Source: Pseudopyrenochaeta lycopersici
Taxonomy: Eukaryota; Ascomycota; Dothideomycetes; Pleosporales; Pseudopyrenochaetaceae
Length of the DNA: 64,000 nucleotides
NCBI GenBank assembly: GCA_003313425.1
Contig: NHZP01000001.1
Coordinates: 1,612,001 to 1,676,000, forward strand
Direction of reading: 5' to 3'
A program made the position numbers and the translations under genes. Positions 1-13,153 of the stretch are shown here, in pieces. Below the pieces are notes generated by a model that ran no database searches, had not been told where the DNA came from, and worked only from the letters and a program-made list of their open reading frames with translations. Numbering within the stretch: the stretch's first letter is position 1; every line of letters begins with the position of its first letter.

Positions 1-3000
1 CTTTAGGTACTTCAGACGTAATTATTATAGTATTATTTAATAACTTATTAGGTCCTAGGCTTCCATCCTAGTTTACTTAAAGGATAGCATCGCTAACTAT
101 TACTTTTATCCCTGCAATATCTAATCTGCGGCTGAGAGCATCAGCTCTGCCGTTATCCTTTCTTAGCGTATATATAATCTTAAACTTATATTATCCTAAT
201 ATTTTAGCCTATCTAACCTGTCTCTAGTTTAAGGTCTTAGTAGTAGTAAAGTTAACTAAGTTCTTATAATCTATAAATATCGTAAGATCTAAGCAGCTCT
301 TTGCGTAGATCTGCTAGTAGTTAAGGGCGTTAACAACTGCTATAAGTTCTTTATTATGCACGTCGTAGCGTTCCTTAAGGTCTATAAATTTCCTAGAGTA
401 GTAGGTAATTAGGTGCTATTTCCTATTACGTTCTTATTTCGCCGTCGCACCTAGTGCAAGGTCTAAGGCATCTATTTTAAACCGTAGGGGTTCTCCTATT
501 TAGAATATAATTAACACTAGTAGTATAATACAGGCTTCCTTAAGCATTTAGAATGCTTTTCTTTATTTATTTCCCTATTCCTATTTTATATCTTTTCTTA
601 TAAGTTTAGTAAGTAAGATAGATTTCCTAGAGAAATCCTTAATAAATTATTAGTTAAAGTTAACAAATCTTATAAATAACTATATATCTTTAACTATTTT
701 AAGTTTAGGCCATTCTTTTACTACTCTTATTTTTTCTTCGCTTATCTTTACTCTATGTGCACCTACTATATATCCTAAGAATTTAACTTCTTCCTTATAG
801 AACTTATATTTCTTAGGTTTAAGTAGTAATCTAAATCTTCCTAAGCAGGCAAGAACTATTTTAACGTACTTAATATATTCCTGTAGATTATTAGAGTACA
901 CAAGGATATTATTAAGGTATATAATAACGAATACATCTAGGTGTTCTTTTAACACATTATTAATAAGTACCTAGCATGTAGCTAGTGCGTTAGTAAGACT
1001 AAAAGGTATTACTATATACTTATAGTAGCTATAGCGTGTTCTGAACGCAGTCTTCTATTCCTCGCCTTTCTTTATATAAATAAGGTTATACGCTCCTCTT
1101 AAGTCTAATGCTGTAAAGACTTTCGTAAAGGCTAGTTAATCCTGTAGTTTTACTATATTTAGTAGAAGGTATTAATTCTTTATTATAATATTATTAAGTT
1201 TCTAGTAGTTAACGCATAATCTTAACTTCCTATTTTTCTTTAGTACGAATAGTATAGGGTATCCTGCTAGTAACTATAATTCTCTAATAAATCCTTTTTT
1301 TAAGTTTATCTTAATATATTCGCGCAGGGTCTTAAGTTCTTTTTCTGATAAACTATAAATTAGGCTAAAAGTTAGTTACTTTCCTTCTTATAAGATAATC
1401 TTATAATCCTAGAGTTAATACTTAGGCAATACTTTTATAGTTATCTCTTCCTAAAAGAGTAACTTATATTCTTTATACTCGTCAGGGATTACTAGAGTTA
1501 CGCTTTACTCCTTAACTTTAGCTTATTAGTCTAAGGGCCTCCTATTAGTACCTGCTAAGTTAGACCCTTATATCTTAAGGCTGTCCTTATTTAAAGTAAG
1601 GATCCCAATTGTCATCTTCTTATCTACCCAGGTACTTGGCCGCAGCGTAGGCTTGCTCGTAGTTACGTCTATTCTATAGCATTTAAATAAGAACTCTTTC
1701 CTTTTCTAATCTATATCTAGACTATGTTCTCTTAACTATAGAAGTCCTAGTATTATATCATGTTGTAATAGTCTAAAGACGTCTAGGTTAATCGTTTCCC
1801 TATAGTTCTAGATAATAAGTTGTACGCTCTGTACTTCGTGTGTAATTACGGACTCTGATAGCATTAGCTGTCTATCAGTAACTATTAATAGATATAGTAC
1901 TAATTTTAACGATAGGACAAGACTAGCTTATTCTATCGCTCGCGTAGAAATATAGCTCTGTTATGCTCTAGAGTCTACTAGTGCCTTTATCTAGCTTCTG
2001 TTAAGCTTAATATTTAGCTTAAGAAGTTCTTATATGCCTGTTACGCATAAAGTTTACAGTTTTTACCTATTAGTAGGCGTAACCCTAAAAAAGGCTCCTC
2101 TTAATACCTGTTTAGTGTCTTAATGTCTTTATACTTAAGGTAATCTAAGTTAAGGCACGTTTGCTATTATTACTAATTACATTCTCTATTAAAGACTAGC
2201 TGCATCACTATAGTAGCCGCAAGGTCGTTATTTCTTAGGAAGTAGAGGACAGTCCTCTTATCCTATAGGTAGTTATCGCATTTAACTTCAGGATAATTAT
2301 ACTATTAGTACTTACATTAGTAAAATAAGTAAGGGAAGTATCTCTGTTCTGTTTTACTTAAGTAATAGATTACGCACAGGTCTATAGTATAAAAAGACTA
2401 GTAGATAACACTATATCGCTTATTACGTAGATTTATTAAGTAGTCTAGTACTAGTTTCTATAGTCCTTTACGCATAGTATGTAGGGTCTAAGCTGCCTTA
2501 GCGTGCTTATACATTTCTCAGGCTTCTTCTTCTATAAGATGCTAGAGAGGGTCGACATTCTCTTTATTATCCTCCTAATATATTTATTATTTAAGCTGCG
2601 TATAGATGTCTTACTTCTTACTATCTGTAAGCATAATTTCGCCGTAGGAGTTAACTTAAAGATATCCTTATTATACTAGGTTCTTAGTACTTAGTATATA
2701 GAAAGCGTCTTCCTATATTAGTAGTAGTATTATTTAGCGTCGTAATATATATTTAGGGGTCTTAACTACTAGGGGTTCTAGTACCTATATTTACCTAGCT
2801 TGTTAAAGTTTCTGTAGTACGTCCCTAACGCTTATAAGTTACTATGCTTCTTTAGCTCTTTCCGCCTACTCTTGTGTTGCCTTTATATAATATTTAGGGT
2901 ATTAGTAATATTCCCGCAACATGTCTTATATCGCTTATTTAGCTAGGATAATTGTACTTATTCCTTATTTTATAGCTACTTCCTATTCTTCTAGGGTTAA

Positions 3001-4233
3001 CGCATTAATATATTATACTTTATACATATATTATGCGTGTAACTAGCAGTTAAGCTCTATAATATCTTTTTCCGCCTCTATAGGCGTTAATAGCTTTAGG
3101 GTTCCTAGTTAATATTACTTCTAGAAGTTTTCCTTTTTCTAATCCTTAGTTAAAAGCACTATAGTATTATTAAGGTTTTCCTTAGCATCTTCGTAGACTA
3201 GAGATAGGGAGCCGCTGCTCTCTTCTTCCTCGTCGCTATACTAGGTTCCTAGAATCCCTTTCTTAGTAGGTTCCTAAAGAGGTAGCTGTAATAACTCTGT
3301 GTCTAGGGCCTCTTCCTCTCAGGTTGCGACGACTTCCTATGTTTCGTCATTGCTGTGTTCTTCCTTTACTACTATCATGTTAATCTAGGGGGTTACCTTA
3401 TTCTTACTCTTACAGTCTTTAGCTATATAGCCTTTCTTATTATAGTTAAAGCAGGTAATTTCTTTTTTCTTCCCGCCCTTACCTAACTTCTCCTTATTAA
3501 GATTATCTAGATGTATTACCTTAGGGCCTCCTAACATATACTATCCAGGCACTCTTTATAGCTAGTACTAGTATTATAGGCGACTATTATTTAGTTTATT
3601 ACGATAATCCTTCTAGAGTTTCTTATCTTCTTTTGTTTATCCTAGTAGTTATCTTCTAAGTTGTACACAGAGCTCGTAAAGCTCTATATCTAGTCAGATA
3701 GTTTTATTAATTAAGTTATCTAGCGTAGCAATACTTATACTAGAGCGCATTAGTTCAGTTTAAACGTCTGCTTTTAGGCCTTATTTATACATAGTTTTTA
3801 GGGTGTCATTATTCTAGTTAGTTTGTCTAGCGTACCCTAGGAACTTATTAGTATAGTTAGCTGCAGACTAGGTTTATCACATATTCTAGATTTTACGTTC
3901 TGTAATAGTAGTCTCGTTTAGCAATCTAAATGCTTATCGCATGCGTATCTTAAATTCTCCCGTGTCTTTAAATATTTTAATTAGCTCTTCTAGTTTGGTT
4001 CCTTCAGCTAAGTACTTAACTAGGTAAGGCTTCACCCATTTAGCAGCTTCGCCCCTTATATAGCTCGTTATAAGTACTGCTTAGTTGTCGTCGTCTATAG
4101 TAGTCGCATTAAACTTGAAGAACAGGTTAAACTAGAGTAGCCAGTCTTTAAGCTTAAACTGATCTCTATAGAAGAGGTCCGGTTTAGCGACAGCGTTGCC
4201 TAGCCTTATAGCATAATAGTTGGTGGTCTCCAT
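1..4233 (-). pseudogene. Element A gag-pol (RIP-inactivated)
   Basis: Gag begins at an ATG whose first base is 4233, 23 bp inside the LTR, and reads METTNYYAIRLGNAVAKPDL. A CCHC zinc knuckle lies near 3412-3462, with its second Cys and its His both read as Tyr. A protease motif near 1965-1976 reads DSRA instead of DSGA. The reverse transcriptase core at 680-955 ends an open stretch with YLNN in place of YxDD, followed by the usual FLGYIV segment. An NGRADALSRR motif near 115-175 marks the end of RNase H. Each change is a single transition consistent with RIP. With many stops and changed catalytic residues it cannot encode active enzymes. The domain order is that of Ty3/gypsy (Metaviridae). 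Confidence 0.9.
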
Positions 4234-4256
4234 CTTAGTGTTACTTATCTTAAGGG

Positions 4257-4720
4257 TGTTTAAAGTATAAAGAATCTTAGAAGCTATTAGTAAGGATAGC
4301 TAATAAGATTGCAAGGTTAGTTCTCTAGGATAGAGTAAGGGACTAGATAGAAGGGGGGTTTTAATACTAAGACAGTAAGAGGGCGCTTCTATAAAGAGTA
4401 CTAAGGGTTTAAGAATAATTAGTATTACTATTACTATACGGTAGAGTATAATCTTAAGTTAAACACAATAAGCTATAGGGGCCTATTGTAGTGATCTACA
4501 TACAGGTTATCCTATAGGATCCTACAAATCCTATCATGGGTTTTCCTAGGATTCTATAGGATCTGTAGGATACACGTAGTGTCCTAGAGAATCCTATAGG
4601 GGCTGTCGCCAAGCTTTCTAGGACACTAGTTCCTACTGGGCTAGCACATGCGTTATAGCCCTAGGCCACGAGTGAGCCCTTTTTTAAGCTGCGCGTCCCC
4701 TTATTCTCAGGATCGTAACA
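4257..4720 (-). repeat. Element A 5' LTR (464 bp)
   Basis: Bounded by TG (4257) and CA (4719-4720). The half next to gag (4257 to about 4500) matches the solo LTR at 29409-29844. The outer half (about 4500-4720), which would be U3, does not match it. The U3 part repeats the motif ATCCTATAGG and close variants several times between 4509 and 4600. Confidence 0.85.
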
Positions 4721-5028
4721 GAAACTTATAACGGACTTAAACTTACTACGTATTAAGATCCTCCTTATTAAGATTAAAGAGGTAAATAAATAAAAAAGTA
4801 TAGTATTATATATTACTAAATTTTTATTAGACGTAGGAGGAATATAGTAGTACGCAGCTGCGTACGTTATCCTAACTACTTACTAGTATAATATAATTCT
4901 TAAGAAGACTTAGTTAAAGAGTATTAAAGGCGTTATTAACGCAGAGAAGAAACTTCTATACTTAAAAGTATATAAGGTTACTATACGCAGTATAGAATAC
5001 GCTACTCTAGACTTTAGCTATACCCTAG
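4721..5028 (+). pseudogene. Element C fragment upstream of RT
   Basis: AT-rich, RIP-like sequence between the A LTR and B1. It joins in register to 17825 when B1 is excised at CTAG. It contains a perfect 16-bp palindrome at 4850-4865 centred on CAGCTG. No domain can be named in this piece alone. Confidence 0.6.
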
Positions 5029-5406
5029 TGTGCCGTTGCACAGGGTACCTGGGCAATTAGGTGATGATGGGTTTCCTTTGTCAGCGAAATTTGGTGATAA
5101 AACTTGGAGATGCGAGAGATCTCAACCTCATGCACCAAACGTGATGCACCATGCACCACACTCCACGAGAATTCACTTCAAAACTGAGATTTTGCAAAGT
5201 AGCTAGTGCATTAGCTACGTTAATTCATGAGATTTCAGACCATTTTGTTTATTACTTTTAATCAGGCTCTATACTTACCTTCGTTTCTGGCAGACTGCAC
5301 AGGCAGAGCTGCTCCTGTTATTCACGCACGTTTGGATTCCATTGTTACCTCTCATTCACAACACCAGAACTGCGGGATTGTGCCGAACCACCTTATTAAC
5401 TCCACA
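5029..5406 (+). repeat. B1 5' LTR (378 bp)
   Basis: Starts TGTGCCGTTGCAC and ends AACTCCACA. It is rich in CA and TG, so hardly touched by RIP. A candidate primer-binding site is the TGG-initiated stretch 5 bp after the LTR in B2 (from 20205); in B1 the same position reads TAG. Confidence 0.9.
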
Positions 5407-5589
5407 TATAATAGCGAAGCCTAAGGGGCACAACGGTCTGTTCTGGTTAGGCTATAGCTAATAAGAGCAGAAAGAGCCTACATGGCATTGAACTGTTAAC
5501 GTCGAAAACACAAATATAAGAGCGCTACATTGCGATACAGAGATCATAGGATTACCTAGAAAGAGCTGGGTGTCTGTTTAACCCTAACA

Positions 5590-5742
5590 AACCTTTGAGA
5601 GGGATGGCGCTGTTGCGGCCAGCCTTCGGAACCTTTAAGAGGGATAGCGCTGTTGCGGCCAGCCTTCGGAACCTTAGAGAGGGATAGCGCTGTTGCGGCC
5701 AGCCTTCGGAACCTTAGAGAGGGATAGCGCTGTTGCGGCCAC
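5590..5742 (+). repeat. B1 leader tandem repeat, 40-bp unit, about 3.8 copies
   Basis: Head-to-tail 40-bp units beginning AACCTT and containing GCGCTGTTGCGGCCAGCC. They lie between the 5' LTR and gag, and copies differ by one to three transitions. The B2 leader has six units. GC content is much higher than in the surrounding RIPped DNA. Confidence 0.95.
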
Positions 5743-5924
5743 CCCCTTCTACATTTTTAGAGCCAAGAGTTAACAGGGACCAGCTCTGTTAAGGCTGTAT
5801 CCTTGTTATCTTGCTATAACAAATTAAGACTTCCTATATAATAAGCGGAAGCTAACTTAGTAGTAGCAGGACAAGAAGACGAACAAGAATAAGACAACAG
5901 AAAATAAAAAACGAGAACAACTAT

Positions 5925-8900
5925 GAACGATCAGGAAACAATTCAGAAGTAGTACAGTATCAGATTTTAGTCAATTATCAGCGTTAGCAAGGAACTGCCT
6001 AGTAGTTACAGTCTCCTTATTCAGTTATACTGAAGGGCTGCAGCAGCCTATTCAGAATTCAGCCTTCAGCTATCCTTATAGCTGAATCGACACTAGATTC
6101 GCTATCATTCAGATCAGATCTTACGCCGGCTATTAAGGTTATTAAGAAACATACTATAGATACTAGTAAAGTACTTGTGCCTATAAGGCCGGCAAGGAAA
6201 GACTTTCTATTTATAGGAAAAGACGTCACTAAGTTCCTAGATAACTTCAATCGCTAGGCAGATAATAGCGGCTATAACAACTATTAAAAGATAAGAATCC
6301 TTCCAGACTTCTGTAACACTATGTGCAGAAGCTTTATTAAGAAAATAAGGCTATATAGGGTACTAGACTAGAAGAAGCTTTAAGAAGTAATAAAAGAGTA
6401 TTAGCACGATTAAGATATAGCTCAACGCATAGGAACGCGAGCGTTCCTAGAGACCTATGTTTCTGAGACGTTAAGAAAATTCCTAGGGCTATCTAAGTAT
6501 TTAACTAACTTCGCGGCGTATAGTAACGCTTGCATTAAGACAGGCTAGCTGTATAAGACAAAGGCTGGCTTCTTTTTTGCTAGAGGCCTTCTAAGAGAAG
6601 ACCAGGACATAATCTTTATCTACATACATAAAGGACTGATTCCAGACAAGCTAGAGAGTTTTAATATTAAGAAGATTTACACGTATCTTAAGCGCGTGTA
6701 CCGCTAGAAAGAGGGGATAAAACAGATATCCCTTAGCTATGTAGAAAGAGAGGCTAAGCTTACACACCAGATCCTAGGTTAAGAAAAGAAAACATTAACA
6801 GCTAAGCAGCTAAAAGATGCAGTTAATAACTATAAGAAAAGCAAGGTTTAAGAAGAAGCTAGGCCTACTCTTCTACCTAGTGTAGATCTAGAGGTTTAAG
6901 ACCTTATTTTAGCCCTTAGCGACTAGAAGATTAGCCTAGCTGAGGTTAACAAGATAATAGTTTATCCCAAACTAGGTCAGATTCTAAGGAACCCAGCTAC
7001 GTACGCGTACTTTATCAGCCGAGTCGTCTCAAGAGATAATGCTAAGCAGCTACTATTAGAAAGGAATAATAGCTCTTACGTAACAACAGCTCCTCACAGC
7101 TTAAATCCTTAGTAAGGCGCAATCACTATCTAAGGCCGTGAATATCGAAACACTTATAATATGTGCAACCTCCCTAGTCACATTACTAGAGAATATAAGC
7201 TATATCAGCTGCTTTTGCATCTTAGCTAGATTAGCTTTAAGTAGAATAGGGAAGTTAGATATAAGACTTACTATTTTAGTCCTTCGCATAAGAGGTTAGA
7301 GTAAATCTAAAGAACTGCACCCCAAACGCTGCAGCTCTATTAGTTAAAACAGAAAATTCAGGAGTATTATAGAGTTACTAATAATGTCCTAGATCAGCTA
7401 GTATTAGTAGTATGTCTAGAGAAGTTTAATAGAGTAGACTTAAGGCCTGCTTAATATTAAAAGCTTAGACTACTAGCTGCGTAGTAATAGAAGGTAGTTA
7501 GTCCTAATACAAATACGATTACAGAAGATAGATATAGCAGGGCAGCTATAAGCCTAGCTAAGGATCTTCTAAACTTTTAGAACGTTAGGATATTACTAAG
7601 AAGCTTAACTAAGGCGTGTTTTACTCTTAATAAGGTTACATCTTAGGACATTATTCTTAGTGCTTTTAAAGAAGGAGCAGTAAATACTAGCTTAACTTAT
7701 ATAGCAACACGTTCTTAAACGCGTTAGAATGTTAGGAAAGATCTAGTTCTTAAGAAAGTTAGGTAGAGTAAAGTTTAGAAGTAAGCTCCTGCTAAGCCTC
7801 CTTATTCTAAGCAACTAAAGCAAGTTATAGTTAAGGACTATTATATGCCTACTATAAGGAGTAACACTGTATTCAAACTAATAGATATTAAGGAATTTTA
7901 GCGAGTGGAGCTAATTCTATTCGCTAGCTAAGCCTATAATAAGCTATTCTCTCTTATACAGCCTCTAGACAACAATAGAAGCTTTTAGGATTTAAAAGCT
8001 AAGCCTAAATTTATTAGTTAGAATAAGAAAAAGAAGAACTAGAATAACAGCCTTACTAACACAGAGCTCCGTCATTTGCTAGGCCCGCATCTAAACTGTA
8101 TCGCCACTACTATGCTGCGTTAGGAGGTGCGTAGTATAACTTTTAGGGACCTTATAAGCCAACATCAGCTTTAAAAACAAGTTAGAAATATATTAAAAGC
8201 GATTAATGAGCCTGCCGCGTTGTTAGCCAGCGTAAACGCCGCGGAATTAAGTATTAGGCTAGCTAGCTAATTAGTAATTGCCAGGTCAGCTAAGCAAGAC
8301 CTGCTAGAATCTAATTAGCTAACACTAAAATGCCTTACCCTGCACAACCCCGCGTCCGCCTAAGTTATTAGGGATGTTTAGAGGCATTTTTCTAATAAAG
8401 AGAAGGTTAAATTAAATTAAGTAGAGACAGTTAGTCTTAAAAAAGGACTAAATTTAGAGCTTAACTTAATATAATTTAGGACTTTTAATACCTAAACTAG
8501 GCATAAGGCCCCAGGAACATATAATACTTAGCATAAAGCTTTAGTTAATCCTACTAAACAAGAAGCTACGATAATTTGAAAGAAGATAGGTATAGCCTAT
8601 ATGTAGTGTGACCTTCCAACCTGCTAGGCCTTATTTAATAGGGATATAGTAAAGTGTCTTATTAACACTAGCGCATAGATAAACCTTTTAAGATACAGTG
8701 CGGCTAAGGCATTAAAGCTTACGTATAAAGACTATAAGTAAGGTAGCTCGCATTAAGATAGAGTAGTTACTATAAATAGAAGCACTAATCTTTTTGTAGG
8801 AACTACGTAGAGTGTCCTAGTTAAAGTAGGGGAGGTAACTGTTGTTAGTTACTTTAGGATTGTTTAAAACCTAACGAGATTAGTAATTTTAGGTAGACCT

Positions 8901-9175
8901 TAGTGCGCTTTAGTAAAGTTATTAATTTAGTATAATATATATAGAAGGATTACGTACAGGATTATTTCTAAGAATAAAGACAGAAACGCCGTCTTTATAG
9001 CCTCTAATCCTGCTCCGCTGTATCTAAGAAACTATATGCTAACTCCTAAAGATAAGGAAAATATGTAGTAGACACCCTTTCTAGGGAGGAGTATCTAGAT
9101 TTAAGTAGAAGATACCTAGGATAATATTTTAGTTTAGAATCTTATTTATCTTATACTTAGGTTAAGTATATTCAG
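5925..9175 (+). pseudogene. B1 gag and aspartic protease (RIP-inactivated)
   Basis: Coding trace in the frame of 6231 (KFLDNF). It is readable as a basic, Gln/Asn-rich gag of roughly 900 residues interrupted only by RIP-type stops. No CCHC zinc knuckle was found. The protease active site lies near 8652-8690 and reads NTSA followed by QINLL, where the family has D-T/S-G-A, so Asp and Gly have each changed by one transition. The frame closes near 9175 while the RT reading begins in the -1 frame, suggesting a frameshift junction between protease and RT. The start codon is uncertain: the first ATG in the region is near 5923 and RIP stops follow it. Confidence 0.75.
8265..8320 (+). repeat. B1 stem-loop repeat copy 1 (56 bp)
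   Basis: AGCTAATTAG and CTAATTAGCT form perfect 10-bp inverted arms around a conserved 36-bp core (CCAGGT...AGACCTGCT). It is located inside the gag-protease reading frame. Confidence 0.75.
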
Positions 9176-12100
9176 GAGGCTAAGTTTGTGAAAGCTTCTG
9201 TTAGATTTAGCGAATTTTTACCTATTTTTATAACTAATAATAAGTAGTAATTTAAAGAATAGGTAAAGTAAGTAATAAGCTATAGAGTTAGAGCCTCTAA
9301 GGATCTTTTAGCGGTGCGAGAATTAGAGTCTTTTTTAGTTATGTGTGAACTTAACTGTTAGGCGCAATAGGAAAAGAGAAGGAAGTGCACAGACAGTTAG
9401 GTTAATACCCTGCATAAGAGGGTAGCTGATAAGGTGCGACCTGTAGATATTCCTGAGGCATCAGATATTAAGGAGTTTAGGCGTGAAGACTGGAAGCGAC
9501 ATACTGTTAAACTGTAACTCTTAAGAAAAAGTCTAAGACCTCCTAATATTAGACCTTTTAATTACTTTTTTAAGTGCAGACATGCAGCATTCCTACGAGG
9601 TATAAGATTAATACTAGAAAGGCTAGCCTCATAAAAGTTTAGATCTGAGTTAATAAAATTAGAAGTTTAGTTATTTATTAAAATATTAATAAACAGAGAA
9701 GGCGCGATCGCTTTCACTTTCTCTAAGATAGGATAAATTATTAAGGATATATGTCCTCTATATAAGATACAGACTATTAAATATAAAGCTTAGCAAGAAA
9801 AATCGTTTCTAATAGCGCGAGCTATTAAGGAAGAGGTAGTTACAATATTTAATAACAGACTTAATTAAGGGGTACTAGAAAGATGCGCTAGTTAGTATAG
9901 AAACTTATAGTTTCTGGTTAAAAAGAAGGATAAGAGTTATTAGATAATACTTAGGTTAATTAAGATAAACGCAGTATCTCTTAGGGATGCTAATCTGCCT
10001 CTAACAGCAGATAAATTCTCTAAGCGTTTTAGTAGATGTCGTATTCTATCTCTTATAGATCTATTCTCAGGATATAACTAGATTACACTTCATCTAGATA
10101 GCAGAGACATAACTACCTTTTATACGCTAGTTAGTTTACTTCGATACTGTACGATAGTTTAAGGCGCGACTAACTTAGTTGCAGTCTTTTAGTAAGTAGT
10201 TATGAAGATTATAAAAGATTATTAGCTATATACTATTCCTTTTATAGATAATATTACTGCTAGCGGTCCTAAAACTAACTATAGAGGAGAAGAAGCATTT
10301 CCTAGAGTAAGAAGATATGTGTTAGAATATATTTAATAGCTAGACAGGGCTCTAGCTAACGTAGAAAGAGCTAGAGCTATAATTTTAGGTAAGAAGTATT
10401 ATTAGGGAGTCTCTAGATTAGGGGTAGTTAGATATAAGGTTACTACGCAAGGGAGACATCTAGATTAATAAAAAGTAGCTAAGATTCTAGATTAGCTAGA
10501 ATACAGAAACGTAAAAGAAGTAAGGGTATTTGTGGGTATCTGTGTCTACTATAGGATATAGGTGCCTAGCTTTACTATTCGCGCGAAGCCCCTGTTCCAG
10601 TTAATAAGGACTAGCGTTAAATAGACATAGAAAAAGGCTTAATAAGAGGCTATGCGTACCTTAAAGTAATATATTACTTTAGCCCTAGCGTTAGCAAGTC
10701 CTAACTATAAGAATAGAAGCATAATTTTTATAGTAGTAGATGCGAGCAAGGAAGGCGCAGGCGCGTCTCTTAAACAGATTAGAGCAGACGGAAAAAGACA
10801 TCTATATTAATTTAAAAGTACAATATAGTTAAAAGCTGAGAGCCTCTAGCACTTAATAAAGCTTAAGTGTAAGGCGGTATTATAGGCGCTAAAGAAATTC
10901 AGAACCTAGCTATATAGATAATATTTTACTATTAAAACGGACGCGCAGACGCTTATTTATTAACTTAACAGATTATTGCCTAACGTTCCTAAGTCAGTCT
11001 AAAACAGGTGGCTCGCAGCTATCCTTACTTAGGACTTTAATATTAAGTATGTTCCTAGAAAGAAGAATATTGTTACTGATGCGTTGTTACGTTATCTAAA
11101 GCTAGAAGGATAGGAACAGCTAGATAAGACTAAAGACGACCTCAAAGATTTTATTAAAAACCTAGTCGCTAACCTTAAGTTTACCTCGCCTGCTAAGACG
11201 AGTAGGGTACTAAATAAGTAATACTTAGATAAGTTAGAAGCGATTACTTAGTTCTTAATAAGATTTAAGAAGCCTGAAGGCCTTAAGAGGGCATAACTTT
11301 AAGCGTAGAAAAAGAGGGCGATAAATTTCTTTACGTAAGAAGGCTATTTATTCTAAAAGTTTATAAGGAATATAGTTATTTATTAAGTTATAGATAATCC
11401 TAATCTTAAGACTGTAGCTATATAGGAAGTATATTAATAGATTAGTTACAGAGGAGTGAACAGCGTCTATTTAATGCTTACTTAATAATACTAGTAGGAA
11501 AGGATGCATAAGGAGGTGCGACGCACGATTATATTATGTAAACAGTGCTAGCAGAGATTATTAAGTCGCAAGTAAGAAATACTAACGAATACCTACTGTT
11601 ACGCGTTATAGGAACGAGTTACTATAGACGTTGTTTACATGCCGCATTATTAAGGAAAGAAATTTATTGTAATTGCACGAGAATACCTTAGTAGATAGCC
11701 AGAGGCACGAGCAATAGCTAATAATAAGTTATCTACTATCGCTAAGTTTTTATATAAAGAAATCTTGTGTTACTAGAGTATAATAAGGACACTTACTATA
11801 GACGGCGGACCTAATTTTAGAAAGGTAGTTAAAGCCCTTACTAAGATTTATTATATTAGGAGGATCTAGGTATTAGTATACAACCCTTAGGCTATAGGAA
11901 AAATTAAGGGTAGTTATAAGCTAATATGTAACGCACTAGTAAAGCTTCCTAGACCCTAGGTTAATAATCTTCTAATAGTATTATAGGCAGACAGAATTTC
12001 TACTTAGAGTTAGACTAGATATTCTCCTTATTAGTTAGTTACTAGTTAGAATCTAGTACTTCTGATTAAGCTTGCTCTTCTAATATAGCAGACATTACTA

Positions 12101-12865
12101 TTCAGACAAGTAATATTAAGAAGCTAGTTATTAGCGGTGCGAGCTATGCAGCTAGATTTAAGAGATTAATTTCTTAAGGACGCAGTGTTAAGAACTAAGC
12201 GCCTGTAACGCGAAAAGAAGGAATATTAAGATAATTATAGAGAGATTTATTAAGAGGAAATTAAGGAAGATAACTTCGTACTAATATAGGACTTAGCTAG
12301 AGATATTAACATGTTAAGAGACAAGAAGCTTACGAGCAGATAGCTAGGACTATATAAAGTCTTTTATACTAATTAGGATAAAAGTAACTATTAACTTATA
12401 GACCTTAATAGCACGCGATTTAGAAACACTACCCTAGGATAGAGACTTAAGCTGTAGGTACCTTAAGATAAAAGTAAGGTTGCTTAGGAGTATTAAGGTC
12501 GTGCAAAGCTATAGGATCCTTTGTTGTGGGATGCTGAAGCTAACTTTTTACTACCGCCTGCTTAATCTAATAACTCTTAAGATAATAAGTTTACAGTTAT
12601 TAAAAATCCTAACTAAGACGCGATTTAGTTATAAGAGATAGAGAATAATCCTCCTACAAACTTAGATTTATCTAAAGATATAATACAGCTAACTATACGC
12701 AGCTATCTTATTATTATACTAAGATCTTTAATAGAGACTAAGAGACGATAATATGTTTAAATACCTAATTTAGAAATTAATTCTAACTTAGAAGATGAGC
12801 TTACTTAAGCCTAAGGGACGGGCTTTTATCTTAAAGCAGGGGAGGGGCTGTATTTCCTTTATTAA
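9140..12865 (+). pseudogene. B1 pol: reverse transcriptase, RNase H, integrase (RIP-inactivated)
   Basis: One reading frame (frame of 9911) covers the RT fingers (FLVKKKDKS near 9911), the palm segment DLFSGYNQITLHLD near 10,060, and the active-site strand FIDN at 10241-10252. FIDD variants in place of YxDD are typical of one fungal gypsy lineage, so FIDN is probably a RIPped FIDD. RNase H reads VVDASKEGAGAS near 10,735. The integrase catalytic strand reads TIDVVY near 11,615, with TIDGGPN near 11,800. The likely stop is TAA at 12863-12865. Stops inside are CAG/TGG to TAG and CAA to TAA changes. It is inactive as it stands, with no obvious frameshifts. Confidence 0.8.
12833..12847 (+). other. 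B1 internal polypurine tract
   Basis: AAAGCAGGGGAGGGG, next to the end of pol, closely resembles the terminal tract AAAGTAGGGGAGG at 17432-17444 just before the 3' LTR. It is conserved in B2 at about 34737-34751. Confidence 0.6.
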
Positions 12866-13153
12866 ATTTTCGCATATTTTTACATATTTAGCATCACACA
12901 CACGCAGCGCAACCTCCTAGATACATGAAAATAAGTTAAAATTGAACGAAATATTATTTAGAGTCGCTAGGAGGTTAATCTCCTTACTGCGCGATTGAAA
13001 ATAGTAGAGAAACTAGGGTGTTAAAGAATCTAGCCAATCAGCAATCGCTAGGTAAGCTTAGCGAGACCTGCTGAAATCTGATTAGCTAGACAACTTGATA
13101 TCTGCGCCAACAGCTGCAACGCAACTACAAGGCCACAGAGCAACAATTCAAAG
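12866..13153 (+). other. B1 spacer between pol and ORF2
   Basis: A 288-bp non-coding spacer of intermediate AT content that contains stem-loop copy 2. I see no promoter or gene that I can name. Confidence 0.5.
13032..13087 (+). repeat. B1 stem-loop repeat copy 2 (56 bp)
   Basis: AGCCAATCAG pairs with CTGATTAGCT (one G-T type mismatch). The core and spacing are the same as copy 1, and its CA/TG dinucleotides are better preserved. Confidence 0.8.

Larger units (their letters stand above)
1..4720 (-). mobile_element. Element A: RIP-degraded Ty3/gypsy LTR retrotransposon, truncated by window edge
   Basis: Minus-strand LTR retrotransposon read from its 5' LTR at the right (4257-4720) through gag, aspartic protease, reverse transcriptase and the end of RNase H. 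The integrase and 3' LTR lie beyond base 1. CA and TG dinucleotides are scarce and TA is abundant throughout, the footprint of RIP, and in-frame TAG/TAA stops replace Gln and Trp codons. The right end abuts element C sequence at 4721, so A appears to be inserted in C, but the duplication cannot be checked without the left end. Confidence 0.9.

Noticed and set aside
5227..5424. 65-codon open frame in the B1 5' LTR
   Set aside because: It lies within and just past the LTR, has no gag-like features, and is not kept in the other LTR copies.
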